A stretch of 64,000 bases of DNA from Thalassolituus hydrocarboniclasticus (GTDB lineage: Bacteria > Pseudomonadota > Gammaproteobacteria > Pseudomonadales > Oceanobacteraceae): assembly GCF_025345565.1 (NCBI RefSeq), contig NZ_CP054475.1, forward strand, positions 431,501 to 495,500. The letters are read 5' to 3'. The notes beneath the pieces are model-generated. The model was not told where the DNA came from. It worked only from the letters and a program-made list of their open reading frames with translations, and ran no database searches. Both the position numbers and the translations under genes were made by a program. Positions 29,766 through 39,874 of the stretch are shown in pieces (within the stretch, counting starts at the first letter, position 1; every line of letters starts with the position of its first letter).

Positions 29766-30008
29766 ATGACTGGTAAAAATGCCCCTTTTGAATTTGAAGC
29801 AGCACTGACCGAGCTTGAGCAACTGGTCGTGCGTATGGAAAACGGCGACCTGTCGCTGGAAGATTCGTTACGTGCCTTTGAGCAGGGCATTGGCCTGACC
29901 CGTCAGTGCCAGCAGGCGCTGAGTGCCGCCGAGCAGCGGGTGCAGTTGCTGCTGGAACAAAATGGACAGAGCGTGGCGCAACCTTTCAGTACAGGTGAGG
30001 AGCCATAA
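29766..30008 (+). CDS. xseB: Exodeoxyribonuclease VII small subunit
   Basis: Partner of XseA in single-strand DNA degradation. Start at 29766 chosen for GGGAG 12 bases upstream and the usual FEFEAALTELEQLVVRMENG N-terminal part; an upstream in-frame start would add 13 residues. 80 residues, all helical. Shares a base with the ispA start (TAATG), the standard xseB-ispA-dxs order. Confidence 0.95.
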   Translation: MTGKNAPFEFEAALTELEQLVVRMENGDLSLEDSLRAFEQGIGLTRQCQQALSAAEQRVQLLLEQNGQSVAQPFSTGEEP

Positions 30009-30910
30009 TGGCGCAGGATTTACAGCCATTACAGCAACAGCTGCAGAGTGTACAGCTACGGCTGGAGCAGCAGCTGCATCAGCATCTGCAGGCATTGCAG
30101 CTGGCCGATCCGCGTTTGGCGGAAGCCATGACTTATGGCGTGTTGAATGGCGGTAAACGCCTGCGGCCATTTCTCTGTTATGCCGCCGCCCAGGCGCTGG
30201 GTGGAAACTGGCAGCAGGCCGATGCCGCAGCCACCGCACTGGAAATGGTGCACAGCTACAGTCTGGTGCACGATGATTTACCGGCCATGGACGACGATGA
30301 TCTGCGCCGTGGTAAGCCAACCTGTCATATCGCTTTCGATGAAGCGACCGCTATTCTGGCCGGTGATGGCCTGCTGACCGCCGCCTTTGAAGTGCTGGCC
30401 AATGCGCCGCAGCAAACGGCAGAGCAGCGCCTGACCCTGATACGTCTGCTGGCGCAGGGCTCTGGTGGTGCGGGAATGGTGGCCGGACAGAGCATAGACC
30501 TCGGCCATGTCGGTAAGCCGATGACGCTGCCCGAGCTGGAGCGCATGCACCGCCATAAAACCGGGGCGCTGATCCGCAGTGCCGTGTTAATGGGCGCTCA
30601 CGCTGCCTGTGCTGACGTGGATAAGACAACCGAGCAGGCGCTGGTGCGCTATGCCGATGCCGTCGGTCTGGCCTTTCAGGTACAGGATGACATTCTTGAT
30701 ATCGAAGGTGACACCGCCATTCTGGGCAAAACCCAGGGCGCCGACCTGGCACTGAATAAGCCAACCTATCCGGCGTTGCTGGGCCTTGACGGTGCGCGGA
30801 CCAAGGCCCGTGAACTGGTCGCCGACGCTCATGCGGCGCTGACCGAACTGCGCGGTGATACCTCGGTTCTGGCTCAACTGGCGGATTACATTATTAACCG
30901 CGACCACTGA
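30008..30910 (+). CDS. ispA: Farnesyl diphosphate synthase
   Basis: Condenses IPP with DMAPP and geranyl diphosphate to make farnesyl diphosphate for quinones and undecaprenyl phosphate; cytoplasmic. 300 residues. Both Asp-rich motifs are present: first LVHDDLPAMDDDDLRRG and second FQVQDDILDIEGD. GGKRLRPFL is the conserved substrate-binding region. Translationally coupled to xseB. Confidence 0.96.
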   Translation: MAQDLQPLQQQLQSVQLRLEQQLHQHLQALQLADPRLAEAMTYGVLNGGKRLRPFLCYAAAQALGGNWQQADAAATALEMVHSYSLVHDDLPAMDDDDLRRGKPTCHIAFDEATAILAGDGLLTAAFEVLANAPQQTAEQRLTLIRLLAQGSGGAGMVAGQSIDLGHVGKPMTLPELERMHRHKTGALIRSAVLMGAHAACADVDKTTEQALVRYADAVGLAFQVQDDILDIEGDTAILGKTQGADLALNKPTYPALLGLDGARTKARELVADAHAALTELRGDTSVLAQLADYIINRDH

Positions 30911-31019
30911 GTTCAGTCTGCGCGTATGGATACTGCGGAATAGCACAGAAAGTGCGCTTTCAGAACTGTCAGTCCGTGCCAGATACGTCACAGCGCTACT
31001 CATTAACGCCAACAGTCGT

Positions 31020-31048
31020 TAGAATGGCAGCCCTTTTGCGGGGCTGCC
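31020..31048 (+). promoter_or_regulatory. Possible dxs promoter -10 and leader hairpin
   Basis: TAGAAT (31020-31025) is a fair -10 box without a convincing -35. Immediately after it GGCAGCCC (31026-31033) pairs with GGGCTGCC (31041-31048). With no T-run this is more likely a leader structure or a processing site than a terminator. Confidence 0.3.
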
Positions 31049-31116
31049 TCATGGTTATTCTTGTTCCTGAATATGCCCCCACCTGACGGATACCGCGATC
31101 GCGCCAATATAAGCTG

Positions 31117-32997
31117 ATGACATTGACTGAAATTCCTGGCTCCCGCCCAAGTACGCCGCTGCTGGACAGCATTGACTCTCCGGCCGATCTGCGCGCGCTG
31201 GATGCCGACCTGTTACCCCAGGTCTGTGCTGAGCTGCGGGAGTTTCTGCTGTACAGCGTAAGCCAGTCCGGCGGCCACTTTGCCGCAGGTCTGGGGGTGG
31301 TTGAGCTGACCGTCGCTCTGCATCACGCATTTAATACCCCGGAAGACCGTCTGGTCTGGGACGTGGGTCATCAGGCGTATCCGCACAAAATCCTGACCGG
31401 CCGCCGCGAGCAGATGCCAAGCATCCGCAGCGCTGAAGGGCCGGCGGCATTCCCGCTGCGTGAAGAAAGCGAGTACGACACCTTTGGTGTGGGTCATTCC
31501 AGTACCTCTATCGGTGCGGCCTTAGGCATGGCGCTGGCGTTGCGCGCGCAGCAGAAAGAACAGCAAACTGTGGCCATTATCGGCGATGGCGCCATGAGCG
31601 CCGGCATGGCCTTTGAAGCGCTTAACCACGCCGGCCACGTTAAAGCCGATATGCTGGTGATCCTGAACGACAACGATATGTCGATCTCCAACAACGTCGG
31701 TGCGCTGAACAAATACTTCACCCGCATCTGGTCGAGCCGCACCTATTCCGCTTTGCGTGAAGGCAGTAAACGGGTGCTGGAGAAAATTCCGGCGGCGTGG
31801 GAATTTGCCCGCCGAACCGAAGAACATATGAAGGGCATGGTCGCGCCCGGCACCTTATTCGAAGAGCTGGGCTTCAACTATTACGGCCCGATCGACGGTC
31901 ACGATCTGGATGAGCTGCTGCTTACCCTGCAGAACCTGAAAAAGCTCAAAGGCCCGCGCTTCCTGCACGTGGTTACCCGTAAAGGCAAAGGCTTTCAGCC
32001 GGCTGAAGACGACCCGATCAAATACCATGCACTGAAAGGCAGCAATGCCGGCGCTGGTGTGAAACTGCCGAGCTATTCCAATGTGTTCGGTAACTGGCTG
32101 TGTGATATGGCGGCCGCCGATGAGCGCCTGATGGGTATTACTCCGGCGATGCGTGAAGGCTCTGACCTGATCCGCTTCTCGCAGGAATTCCCGGAGCGTT
32201 ATTTCGATGTTGCCATTGCCGAACAGCATGCGGTGACCCTGGCTGCTGGTCTGGCCTGTGAAGGTGCCAAACCGGTGGTGGCGATTTATTCGACCTTCCT
32301 GCAGCGCGCCTATGATCAGCTGATTCACGATGTCGCATTACAGAATCTGGATGTGCTGTTTGCCATCGACCGCGCTGGTCTGGTCGGTGAAGACGGCCCG
32401 ACGCATCACGGTGCCTACGATTTAAGTTACCTGCGCTGCATCCCGAACATGGTGGTCATGACCCCATCGGATGAAAACGAATGCCGTCAGATGCTTTATA
32501 CCGGCTATCAGCACGAAGGCCCGGCCGCAGTGCGTTATCCGCGTGGCAGTGGCACCGGGGTTGAGCCAGCCGCAGAGATGCAGGCTCTGGCGATGGGTAA
32601 AGGCATTTTACGCCGCGAAAGTTCTGCCGCAGCGGGTAAGCGGGTTGCCATTCTCGCCTTCGGTGCGCCTCTGCGTGAGGCTTTGCTGGTGGCAACCACT
32701 CTGGATGCCAGCGTCGCCGATATGCGTTTTGTTAAACCACTGGATACCGAACTGGTATTACAGCTGGCGGCAGACCATGACCTGCTGGTCACACTGGAAG
32801 AAAACGCTGTGATGGGCGGGGCCGGCAGTGCCGTGCTGGAAGCGCTGGCAGCCGCCAATGTACAGGTTCCGGTACTGACTCTGGGCATCCCCGACCGCTA
32901 TATCGAACATGCCTCTCCTGCCCAGCAGCAGCGCGATATTGCGCTGGATACCGATAGTATCCTCGGCAGCATCCGCAGCCGTCTGGCAAAAGGCTGA
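31117..32997 (+). CDS. dxs: 1-deoxy-D-xylulose-5-phosphate synthase
   Basis: First and rate-setting enzyme of the MEP isoprenoid pathway (pyruvate + glyceraldehyde 3-phosphate), thiamine diphosphate-dependent; also feeds thiamine and pyridoxal synthesis. 626 residues, typical. TPP motif [18 protein letters not shown], early motif [12 protein letters not shown], catalytic Glu in [15 protein letters not shown] and the transketolase C-terminal domain at about 490-620. 206 bases after ispA, so it may have its own promoter. Confidence 0.97.
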   Translation: MTLTEIPGSRPSTPLLDSIDSPADLRALDADLLPQVCAELREFLLYSVSQSGGHFAAGLGVVELTVALHHAFNTPEDRLVWDVGHQAYPHKILTGRREQMPSIRSAEGPAAFPLREESEYDTFGVGHSSTSIGAALGMALALRAQQKEQQTVAIIGDGAMSAGMAFEALNHAGHVKADMLVILNDNDMSISNNVGALNKYFTRIWSSRTYSALREGSKRVLEKIPAAWEFARRTEEHMKGMVAPGTLFEELGFNYYGPIDGHDLDELLLTLQNLKKLKGPRFLHVVTRKGKGFQPAEDDPIKYHALKGSNAGAGVKLPSYSNVFGNWLCDMAAADERLMGITPAMREGSDLIRFSQEFPERYFDVAIAEQHAVTLAAGLACEGAKPVVAIYSTFLQRAYDQLIHDVALQNLDVLFAIDRAGLVGEDGPTHHGAYDLSYLRCIPNMVVMTPSDENECRQMLYTGYQHEGPAAVRYPRGSGTGVEPAAEMQALAMGKGILRRESSAAAGKRVAILAFGAPLREALLVATTLDASVADMRFVKPLDTELVLQLAADHDLLVTLEENAVMGGAGSAVLEALAAANVQVPVLTLGIPDRYIEHASPAQQQRDIALDTDSILGSIRSRLAKG

Positions 32998-33086
32998 TTC
33001 TGCGCTTCCCCTGCTTATTTTATCCCTCGTTTTTCTCCCGGACAGTGCTTTACTGATAGCTTAAGCAATGTCAGGGAGAGGAACGC

Positions 33087-34763
33087 ATGGCTAAACGTCA
33101 TATTCTGCTTAGCCTGCTGCTCGCTGCAATCATCGGAGTGGGAGTTTATGAGCTGAGTGTGCGCGTAGAGCAGCAGCGAACCGCCGCGATTTCCGCCAAT
33201 CTGCTGCAGCACGTTTATATCCGCGCTTTACGTGAGTATTACCAGTTGCTGGGGGATGTGGAACAGCTGCTGAATGACCATCCTCCGGGTTATATCGAGT
33301 TGCAGCAGTACCGGCTGAACTCGCCGCTCGGCCCCTTTATGCTGATCGGCGAAGAGAATTCTGAAGCGCTGGCAGTAACCGGTGACTGGTTGCTGCGTAT
33401 GTCATTGCAGGATCTGAAAGCCGAGATCGGCGTCCCGGCAAGGCTTGCCAGTCATCCCGGTCTGCTGATGAATCTGTACTCTCCGGACAGCAAGCGCAGT
33501 CTGATTATTCGTCTGGAATTATATGAGTGGCTGCATCAGATCACCTCAGATATGGGCTATGGCGATACCACGCTGCTGGTCATGTATCAGGCACAGCCGC
33601 TGTCAGCACCGGCACCGCAGCAGCGTCAGCAGATGATGGTATTTAACGATTTTCTGCTGCCCGAATTCAGCCTCTATCTCGACCGCAGCCAGATTGAGAA
33701 TCATTTTTTTCAGACCTATCTGCCCATTTCAGCTGCCGCTGGCAGTGCGCTTGTATCCCTGTTGCTGTTGCTTGCAGTGTTTTATCAGTATGGCCGCCAT
33801 GTGCAGTTGCGTCGTGAGCTGGAAGGGCGCTCGGCCGAGCTGGCAGAAACCAGTCATATCCTGCGAACGCAGATGGCTCTGAATGCGCGCAGCCAGAAAG
33901 AGTTACTGAAAAGTAATTACCAGTTACGTGGTCTGAACCGTGATCTGGAAAATGCCCAGACGCGACTGCAACTCTCTGAACGGCTGGCCGGGCTGGGGGA
34001 ATTATCGGCCGGTATTGCTCATGAAATAAATAATCCCGTGGCCTATATCAGCAGCAATCTGAAAGAGCTGGGCAATGACATGCAGGCGTTATTGGACTTT
34101 GTTCGGGCTATCGATGAGGCTTCCGACCTGCTGGATATTAAATCGGATTATTATCAGGAATTACTGCTCGCCTATCAGCGTCTGGATATTAAACAGGTGA
34201 CCAGTGTTGCTCCGGCACGCCTGCAGGATTGTATTCGCGGTACCGAGCGTGTCACCCAGATTATTGCCGATATGCGCAAGCTCAGCCGTACTCAGTCGCA
34301 TATGCAGTGGTGCCAGCTGAATGATGATATCAGCAGCATTATCAATATTGCCCGCGCCCGCCTGCCGGGCAACATCAGCCTGCAGGTGGAACTGACCGAA
34401 TTGCCGGAGGTGTACTGCAACTCCTCACAGATAGGGCAGGTGGTGCTGAATATTCTGGTGAATGCCATTCAGGCACTGGAAAAAGACGGCGGTACTATCC
34501 GTATCAGTGAGGTGCTGGCAAATGGTGTGCTGAGCATCAGTATCCGTGACGATGGTCCGGGCATGGACAACGCTGTGGCCGCCCGGGTATTCGAGCCCTT
34601 TTTTACTACTAAACTGGAAGGTGATGGCACCGGCCTGGGGCTGGCGCTGTGCTACAAACTGATGCAGGAACATCAGGGAGGGATTGAGCTTGAGACCGCT
34701 CCCGGTAAAGGCGCCTGTTTTACCCTGATTCTGCCGATCGGAGAAAAGAACCATGCTGAGTGA
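33087..34763 (+). CDS. Membrane sensor histidine kinase
   Basis: 558 residues. First membrane helix about 5-24, a periplasmic sensor of about 190 residues with no recognised fold, second helix about 216-236, a coiled coil (about 245-295), then DHp with the phospho-acceptor His312 (AGIAHEINNPVAY) and a HATPase_c domain (N-box NILVNAIQAL, DDGPGMD, GDGTGLGLALCYKL). The DHp type resembles the NtrB/DctB-like class. GGGAGAGGA precedes the ATG. The stop overlaps the next gene by 11 bases, so kinase and regulator are a matched pair. The stimulus is unknown. Confidence 0.9.
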   Translation: MAKRHILLSLLLAAIIGVGVYELSVRVEQQRTAAISANLLQHVYIRALREYYQLLGDVEQLLNDHPPGYIELQQYRLNSPLGPFMLIGEENSEALAVTGDWLLRMSLQDLKAEIGVPARLASHPGLLMNLYSPDSKRSLIIRLELYEWLHQITSDMGYGDTTLLVMYQAQPLSAPAPQQRQQMMVFNDFLLPEFSLYLDRSQIENHFFQTYLPISAAAGSALVSLLLLLAVFYQYGRHVQLRRELEGRSAELAETSHILRTQMALNARSQKELLKSNYQLRGLNRDLENAQTRLQLSERLAGLGELSAGIAHEINNPVAYISSNLKELGNDMQALLDFVRAIDEASDLLDIKSDYYQELLLAYQRLDIKQVTSVAPARLQDCIRGTERVTQIIADMRKLSRTQSHMQWCQLNDDISSIINIARARLPGNISLQVELTELPEVYCNSSQIGQVVLNILVNAIQALEKDGGTIRISEVLANGVLSISIRDDGPGMDNAVAARVFEPFFTTKLEGDGTGLGLALCYKLMQEHQGGIELETAPGKGACFTLILPIGEKNHAE

Positions 34764-36093
34764 TAATGTTCAGATTCCGCTGCAGGAAAAGCACGGTCGT
34801 CTGCTGATTGTGGATGACGAAGAAGCTGTGCAGCAGGCGCTGAAGCGTTTGTTCCATCGCCAGTACGAGGTGGTTGTTCTGGGCAGTGGTGCGGCGGCGG
34901 TTGAGCTGCTGCAGCAGGATGAATTTGATCTGATTATTTCCGATATGCGTATGCCGGGTATGAGCGGGGCAGAACTGCTGAAGCATTGTTTTGAGCAATA
35001 TCCGGATATGATCCGCATTCTGCTTACCGGCTACTCTGACCTTGAGTCTGCTATCAAAGCGGTCAACGAAGGTAATATCTACCGTTATATCTCCAAACCC
35101 TGGGACAACGATCAGCTGCGTAATATTGTGGCCGAAGCGCTCGATACCCGTGAACTCAAAGCCGCCAATATCCGTCTTAATGCGCATATTGCAGAGCAGA
35201 ATGCTGAGCTTGCGCGCCTGAATCTTGAGTTGCAGGACAAGTATCAGCAGAAGTCGGATCAGGTGGGGGAGGCAGAAGAAAAACTGCACGATGCTTACCG
35301 TACATTGCGGCAGGAATTTAACAGCATGGTGCATATTCTGGTGGGCATCATGGAAGCGCGTAACGGTGAAGAAAAAGGCTGCAGTGAAAGCCTGGCACGG
35401 CTGGCCAAATTATTTGCTGAATTTTCCGGTCTCGATGGTCAGGCCATTCAGGATGTGTATTACGCTGCCCTGCTGAGAAATATCGGTAAGGTAACCTTAC
35501 CCGACAGTGTGCTGAGTAAGGCCCTGACGCAAATGAGCGTCAGCGAAAAATCCGATTATGCCCATTTCCCCATTAATGGTCAGACAAGCCTGATGCTGCT
35601 CGAACCACTGCAGAATGTGGCCAATATCATCCGCTCGCATATGGAGCTGTATAACGGCAAAGGTTTTCCCGACAAGCTAAGCGGCAGCGCGATTCCCAAA
35701 GAGGCGCGCATACTGCGTATCGTCAGCGACTATGCGGATCTTCAGCGCGAACATAATTTTCTCGGCGAAACCCTGGACGAGGAAACGGTCCGGGCTTATC
35801 TGCTGAAGATGGCCGGGCAGCGTTATGACCGCGAGCTGGTGGATGTGTTTATGACGGTGCTGGATGACTTTGAAGAAGCCGTGGTACCAAACCTGGAACG
35901 CATCGATATCAAAGAGGCCCGCAGCGGTATGGTTCTGGCCGGTAATCTGGTCAGTCCTGCCGGCGTAGTGCTGTTGTCAGAAGGTACGGAGCTGACCGAG
36001 CGGCATATCACCAAACTGGCGGCGATGGAGCGGCAGTTTGAAGGCCATGAAATTAAACTGCACGTGCGGCGGGAGCCCGCCGCGAAAAAGTAA
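34753..36093 (+). CDS. Response regulator with degenerate HD-GYP domain
   Basis: 446 residues. REC domain at about 15-135 with Asp21/Asp22, phospho-acceptor Asp64 (SDMRMPGM), Thr92 and Lys115. A coiled coil (about 150-185) links to an HD-GYP-like domain (about 190-370). The hallmark HD of LLHDIGK is replaced by Arg242-Asn243 (LLRNIGK) and the GYP motif reads GFP (304-306) in HMELYNGKGFPDKLSG, so c-di-GMP phosphodiesterase activity is unlikely. The C-terminal about 60 residues (SGMVLAGNLVSPAGVVLLSEG) match the extra domain seen after many HD-GYP/HDOD outputs. Probably a protein-interaction output of the upstream kinase. Confidence 0.88.
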   Translation: MLSDNVQIPLQEKHGRLLIVDDEEAVQQALKRLFHRQYEVVVLGSGAAAVELLQQDEFDLIISDMRMPGMSGAELLKHCFEQYPDMIRILLTGYSDLESAIKAVNEGNIYRYISKPWDNDQLRNIVAEALDTRELKAANIRLNAHIAEQNAELARLNLELQDKYQQKSDQVGEAEEKLHDAYRTLRQEFNSMVHILVGIMEARNGEEKGCSESLARLAKLFAEFSGLDGQAIQDVYYAALLRNIGKVTLPDSVLSKALTQMSVSEKSDYAHFPINGQTSLMLLEPLQNVANIIRSHMELYNGKGFPDKLSGSAIPKEARILRIVSDYADLQREHNFLGETLDEETVRAYLLKMAGQRYDRELVDVFMTVLDDFEEAVVPNLERIDIKEARSGMVLAGNLVSPAGVVLLSEGTELTERHITKLAAMERQFEGHEIKLHVRREPAAKK

Positions 36094-36108
36094 GCAACAG
36101 ACCGCTGC

Positions 36109-36765
36109 TTACTGCTGAGCGTCGTCGCTGTTACCCGGAATATCGTCATCCTGATGAGTGACGATACCAGCCGCCGATTGCGGCAGATAATGCCCCAACT
36201 TGCTGGCCTTGGTGTTCAGATAGCCATCGTTGTGCGGGTTGCGGCCTACCTGTAACGATACCCGCTCAACCACATCCACACCGGCTTCGCTCAGTGCTTT
36301 AACCTTGCGCGGGTTATTGGTCATCAGACGGATGGCGTGGATGCCCAGATGGTCGAGCATTGGCCGGCACATGCTGTAATCACGCATATCAGCACCAAAA
36401 CCCAGCTGTTCGTTGGCTTCAACGGTATCGGCTCCCTGATCCTGCAGGTTGTATGCACGGATCTTATTCAGCAGGCCAATGCCACGGCCTTCCTGACGCA
36501 GGTACAACACCACACCACGTCCGGCTTCGGCCACCGCGCGCAGCGCTTCTTCCAGCTGGTAGCCACAGTCACAACGCATACTGAACAGCGCATCGCCGGT
36601 CAGACATTCAGAATGTGCCCGCGCCAGTACCGGCTCGCCATTGGCGATATCGCCCATGGACAGAGCTACGTGCTCTTTGCCGTTGCTGCTGTCTTCAAAG
36701 CCATGCATGGTGAAGACACCGAACGGGGTCGGTAATTTGGACGAAGCAATGAATGTGATACTCAA
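36109..36765 (-). CDS. ribA: GTP cyclohydrolase II
   Basis: First committed step of riboflavin synthesis, opening the GTP ring to release formate and pyrophosphate; Zn-dependent. 218 residues, stand-alone RibA rather than the RibBA fusion. Zinc ligands and signature are in [18 protein letters not shown], the substrate region in [14 protein letters not shown], and NPRKVKAL near the end. Divergent from the YugP-like gene across 256 bases; no FMN riboswitch recognised. Confidence 0.96.
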   Translation of the reverse strand: MSITFIASSKLPTPFGVFTMHGFEDSSNGKEHVALSMGDIANGEPVLARAHSECLTGDALFSMRCDCGYQLEEALRAVAEAGRGVVLYLRQEGRGIGLLNKIRAYNLQDQGADTVEANEQLGFGADMRDYSMCRPMLDHLGIHAIRLMTNNPRKVKALSEAGVDVVERVSLQVGRNPHNDGYLNTKASKLGHYLPQSAAGIVTHQDDDIPGNSDDAQQ

Positions 36766-36850
36766 TGGGAGTACTCCTGGGTAAAACAGGGCGCGTATTC
36801 TAACAGTCTGACACTGCCCTGCCTAATGCGATGTCGCCAAAGACCGGCGG

Positions 36851-36990
36851 CGGGTTATTCTCTGTGACCCGGTTGTTACCGTAATGGTTGACTCTGAATA
36901 CCATTACCGACGCCCTGAACAGGCGGAATACGTGGCAAAGTACAGTAGAATTGCACCATCAGAACGTCGCTGGCGGCGTTATTTTTCTCT
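36851..36990 (+). ncRNA. Structured leader or small RNA candidate with terminator
   Basis: Three consecutive hairpins on the + strand: CGGGT (36851-36855)/ACCCG (36867-36871), GTAATGG (36881-36887)/CCATTAC (36901-36907), and AACGTCGC (36963-36970)/GCGGCGTT (36973-36980) followed by ATTTTTCTCT. No annotated gene on this strand lies between ribA (reverse) and here, so the last hairpin would end a short leader or sRNA before the YugP-like gene. No clear promoter seen; no known riboswitch class recognised. Confidence 0.3.
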
Positions 36991-37021
36991 CAGCGAACAA
37001 TGAATACAGGAAACCGACCCA

Positions 37022-37699
37022 ATGATCTGGCTGCTGTTGGCCTTATTAGTACTCGCGATTCTTATCTTACCCGGCGTATGGGTGCAGCATGTGCTGAAAA
37101 AGCACAGTGCTCCGCGCAATGATTATCCGGGTAACGGTGGTGATATGGCGCGACACCTGCTGGCCAAGCTGGAGTTGCATGATGTGCAGGTAGAAGCCAC
37201 CGATCAGGGGGACCACTATGATTCGCGCAGTAAAACCGTGCGCCTGACCAGCGATAAGCTGGACGGTAAAAGCCTCACGGCGGTAGTGGTCGCAGCCCAC
37301 GAAGTTGGTCACGCACTGCAGCATGCGCGTAAAGAAACCCTGTTTCAGAGCCGCACCGGCTTTGCCGTACTGGCCTACTGGATGCAGCGAATTGCCCCGC
37401 TGGCGTTATTGCTGGCACCGTTTCTGGCGGTGGTTGCTCCTGCTGCCTCGCGTTTTGCTCTGGTGATTGCGGTGGGCGCTATGCTGATCGGCACCCTGGT
37501 GCATATTGTTACTTTACCGGTGGAGTGGGATGCCAGCTTCGGTAAAGCCTTGCCGCTGTTGCGCGAGGGGGAATATCTGGATGAGCGTGATATGAAAGCC
37601 GCACACAGTATTCTGACCGCCGCGGCTTTAACCTATGTCGCCGCCTCGCTGGTCAGCCTGCTGAATATTGGTCGCTGGCTGCGTTTCCTGCGGCGCTGA
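37022..37699 (+). CDS. YugP-family membrane zinc metallopeptidase
   Basis: Membrane-bound putative neutral zinc protease (PF04298 type). 225 residues: N-terminal helix (about 2-20), zinc motif HEVGHALQH (about 98-106), hydrophobic segments about 122-142, 148-168 and 197-215. LPVEWDASFGKAL is a conserved family element. Substrate unknown. AGGAAA lies 8-13 bases before the ATG. Sits downstream of the structured leader candidate. Confidence 0.85.
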   Translation: MIWLLLALLVLAILILPGVWVQHVLKKHSAPRNDYPGNGGDMARHLLAKLELHDVQVEATDQGDHYDSRSKTVRLTSDKLDGKSLTAVVVAAHEVGHALQHARKETLFQSRTGFAVLAYWMQRIAPLALLLAPFLAVVAPAASRFALVIAVGAMLIGTLVHIVTLPVEWDASFGKALPLLREGEYLDERDMKAAHSILTAAALTYVAASLVSLLNIGRWLRFLRR

Positions 37700-37807
37700 T
37701 ACGCGGTGCTGTTCAGCCGGTGCCGGCCAGTGAGAATTCACGGCTCAGGTGTGAACAGACCCCGCTGCATGTTAACGTGCCCGCATGGACACCGCCGTGA
37801 GTGAAGG

Positions 37808-39874
37808 ATGAACCTGTCTTTATATACCAGCCGTCGTTATCTTCTGTCAGTGGTTGCGCTGTTGCTGGCGCCTGCTGCCCAGGCCGCGCTGATTGACTGG
37901 CCGGGGCTGGACATGCTGATACGTGCCGAGTGGCAGCAGCTGACCACCACCTTTAATAATATCCTCAGCGCCTGGGACAGCCTGCTGCATGGCATTCCCG
38001 AAGGGCAGCGCACGCAGGTGATTATGAACAGTGGTGTCCCTTTACTGCTGATCTTTCCGCTGCGCTGGCTGGCCAGACATTTTGCCAGCTGGACGGCCGG
38101 TATGCTGGCCGCGCTGCATAACCGCCTGATCAGTGGTGGTATCCACCATCAGGGGTTGCGCGCCATTACCCGCTTTATCAGCGGTATTACGCCACTTGTG
38201 CCCTGGATATTACTGTTGTGGGCGACAACCCTGTTACCGCCGCTGCAGCAGGAAACGTCTGCTGTGGGTGGTGCGCTGCCACTGCTGATGCAGGTGTATA
38301 TTCTGTATGTGTTGCTGAAACTGGCGGCGGAGTGGTTTCTGTTCAGTGTCTGCCAGGGGGCTGGCAGCTATTTAAATGCCGACAATACGGCCCTGCTGGA
38401 ACAGCGCGCGCGCTCATTTACCTCCTGGTTATTATTACCCTGGGTGCTGATTGCACTGGCTGATTATCTGTTTCAGCATTCCGTGATCAGCCGCATGCTG
38501 GGAGCCTTTGTCTGGCTGTTCAGCTGGGTGGTTATCAGTTATTTGCTGAATTTCTACCGCGAAGAATTAATTCAGAACCTTAAGCGGCTGCTGCCTGAAA
38601 AAACAGATCCTCTGATCGAGAAAGCCGGACACGGACGTTTTATGAGTCTGCTGTTGCCGCTCTGGGTTCCGTTTAACCTCGTGCTGTTTCTGCGCGCCTT
38701 TATTATCCAGTTGGTGGCGGAATTTACCTGGTATCAGAAGCTGAATGCACGCTGGTTCCGGATGAAAAATACCGTAGCCGATAACAATGAAGAAAACGAA
38801 CCGGGCGAATGTACCGATGACAATTATCTGCGCTGGTTCAATAGCGGAAATGACTGGGATTATCCGATTATAGACACCGGTCTCAGTGCCGCGATCCGTA
38901 AAAACTTTGACGCCTGGTTCAGTGAGCGCAGTGACGACAATGTACTGCTGATTACCGGAGAGCCGGGTATTGGTAAAAAATCGGCGGCCAGACGCTTTGC
39001 CGGTTCGTTGCAGAGTGAAAACAGTGAGCTGCAGATTCACCAGCTGGATATTCCGGCAAAAACCACCGCCGCTGCCGATATTTACCGCATGCTCGGTGAC
39101 GAGCTGAATATCGATTTAAGTTCTGGTCCGGCGGCGCTGGCTGCTCAGGATGAACAGCTGCAGCCGACGCTGATTATTCTCAATAATGCCGAAAACTCTT
39201 TTCTTGCAGAGGTTGGCAGTTTTGAAGGCTGGCGTGCACTGCTTAGTCTGACTAATACCCATGTGCAGAATATTTACTGGCTGATCGTGATTAATAATCA
39301 GAGCTGGGCATACCTGTGCAATGTGTTTGGCCGTGATTATCAGATGCGTAATGTGATCCGGGTAAAACGCTGGAGTCAGGCAGAAATCCGCTCACTGATT
39401 TTATCCCGTAATCAGCAAAGTGGTTATCGTCTGCAATATGATGATGTACTTATTGATCCGCGCTCACCGGTTGCCGGTGCCTTACGAAATGCCGAGCAAC
39501 GGTATTTCAGCCTGCTGTGGGATGCCTGTCATGGTATTCCGGTTACCGCGCTGATGTTATGGAAAGAATCGGTCAGCACCCAGCGCGGTGTGGCAACCGT
39601 CAGCATTCCGCGCCTGCCGGTCGGCTCCGGCTTTGAAAAATCCGGGCCGCGTATGCTGTTTATCTTTGCCGCCATTGTTACCCACGGCAATCTCACTACG
39701 GCTGAACTGGTGCGGGTAACCAATACTGCAGAAAACATCGTGCGTTTTGCCCTTAAAAGCGGACTGGAAGCCGGAATGATCAGGAAAGGCAATGATGGCC
39801 GTTATGCGATCACTGCACTCTGGTATCACACCGTGGTAAGCACCCTGAACAGGATGAATATGCTGAATGAATGA
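37808..39874 (+). CDS. Signal-peptide multi-pass membrane protein with P-loop-like ATPase domain
   Basis: Not recognised as a named family. 688 residues. Signal peptide 1-26 (cleavage after AQA), then five or six hydrophobic segments (about 73-91, 126-145, 158-180, 203-223, 229-248, 279-302) reminiscent of the extra helices of large MscS-type channels. A cytoplasmic part follows: P-loop domain from about 375 with GEPGIGKKS (384-392), in which Lys391 takes the usual Ser/Thr place; the Walker B-like strand TLIILNNAEN (454-463) has Asn459 for Asp. A strand NIYWLIVINN (488-497) sits at the sensor 1 position. Residues about 615-685 look like a winged helix. The gene overlaps the downstream MscS channel gene by 8 bases. 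A regulatory or auxiliary role for that channel is inference; ATP hydrolysis is doubtful. Confidence 0.7.
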   Translation: MNLSLYTSRRYLLSVVALLLAPAAQAALIDWPGLDMLIRAEWQQLTTTFNNILSAWDSLLHGIPEGQRTQVIMNSGVPLLLIFPLRWLARHFASWTAGMLAALHNRLISGGIHHQGLRAITRFISGITPLVPWILLLWATTLLPPLQQETSAVGGALPLLMQVYILYVLLKLAAEWFLFSVCQGAGSYLNADNTALLEQRARSFTSWLLLPWVLIALADYLFQHSVISRMLGAFVWLFSWVVISYLLNFYREELIQNLKRLLPEKTDPLIEKAGHGRFMSLLLPLWVPFNLVLFLRAFIIQLVAEFTWYQKLNARWFRMKNTVADNNEENEPGECTDDNYLRWFNSGNDWDYPIIDTGLSAAIRKNFDAWFSERSDDNVLLITGEPGIGKKSAARRFAGSLQSENSELQIHQLDIPAKTTAAADIYRMLGDELNIDLSSGPAALAAQDEQLQPTLIILNNAENSFLAEVGSFEGWRALLSLTNTHVQNIYWLIVINNQSWAYLCNVFGRDYQMRNVIRVKRWSQAEIRSLILSRNQQSGYRLQYDDVLIDPRSPVAGALRNAEQRYFSLLWDACHGIPVTALMLWKESVSTQRGVATVSIPRLPVGSGFEKSGPRMLFIFAAIVTHGNLTTAELVRVTNTAENIVRFALKSGLEAGMIRKGNDGRYAITALWYHTVVSTLNRMNMLNE

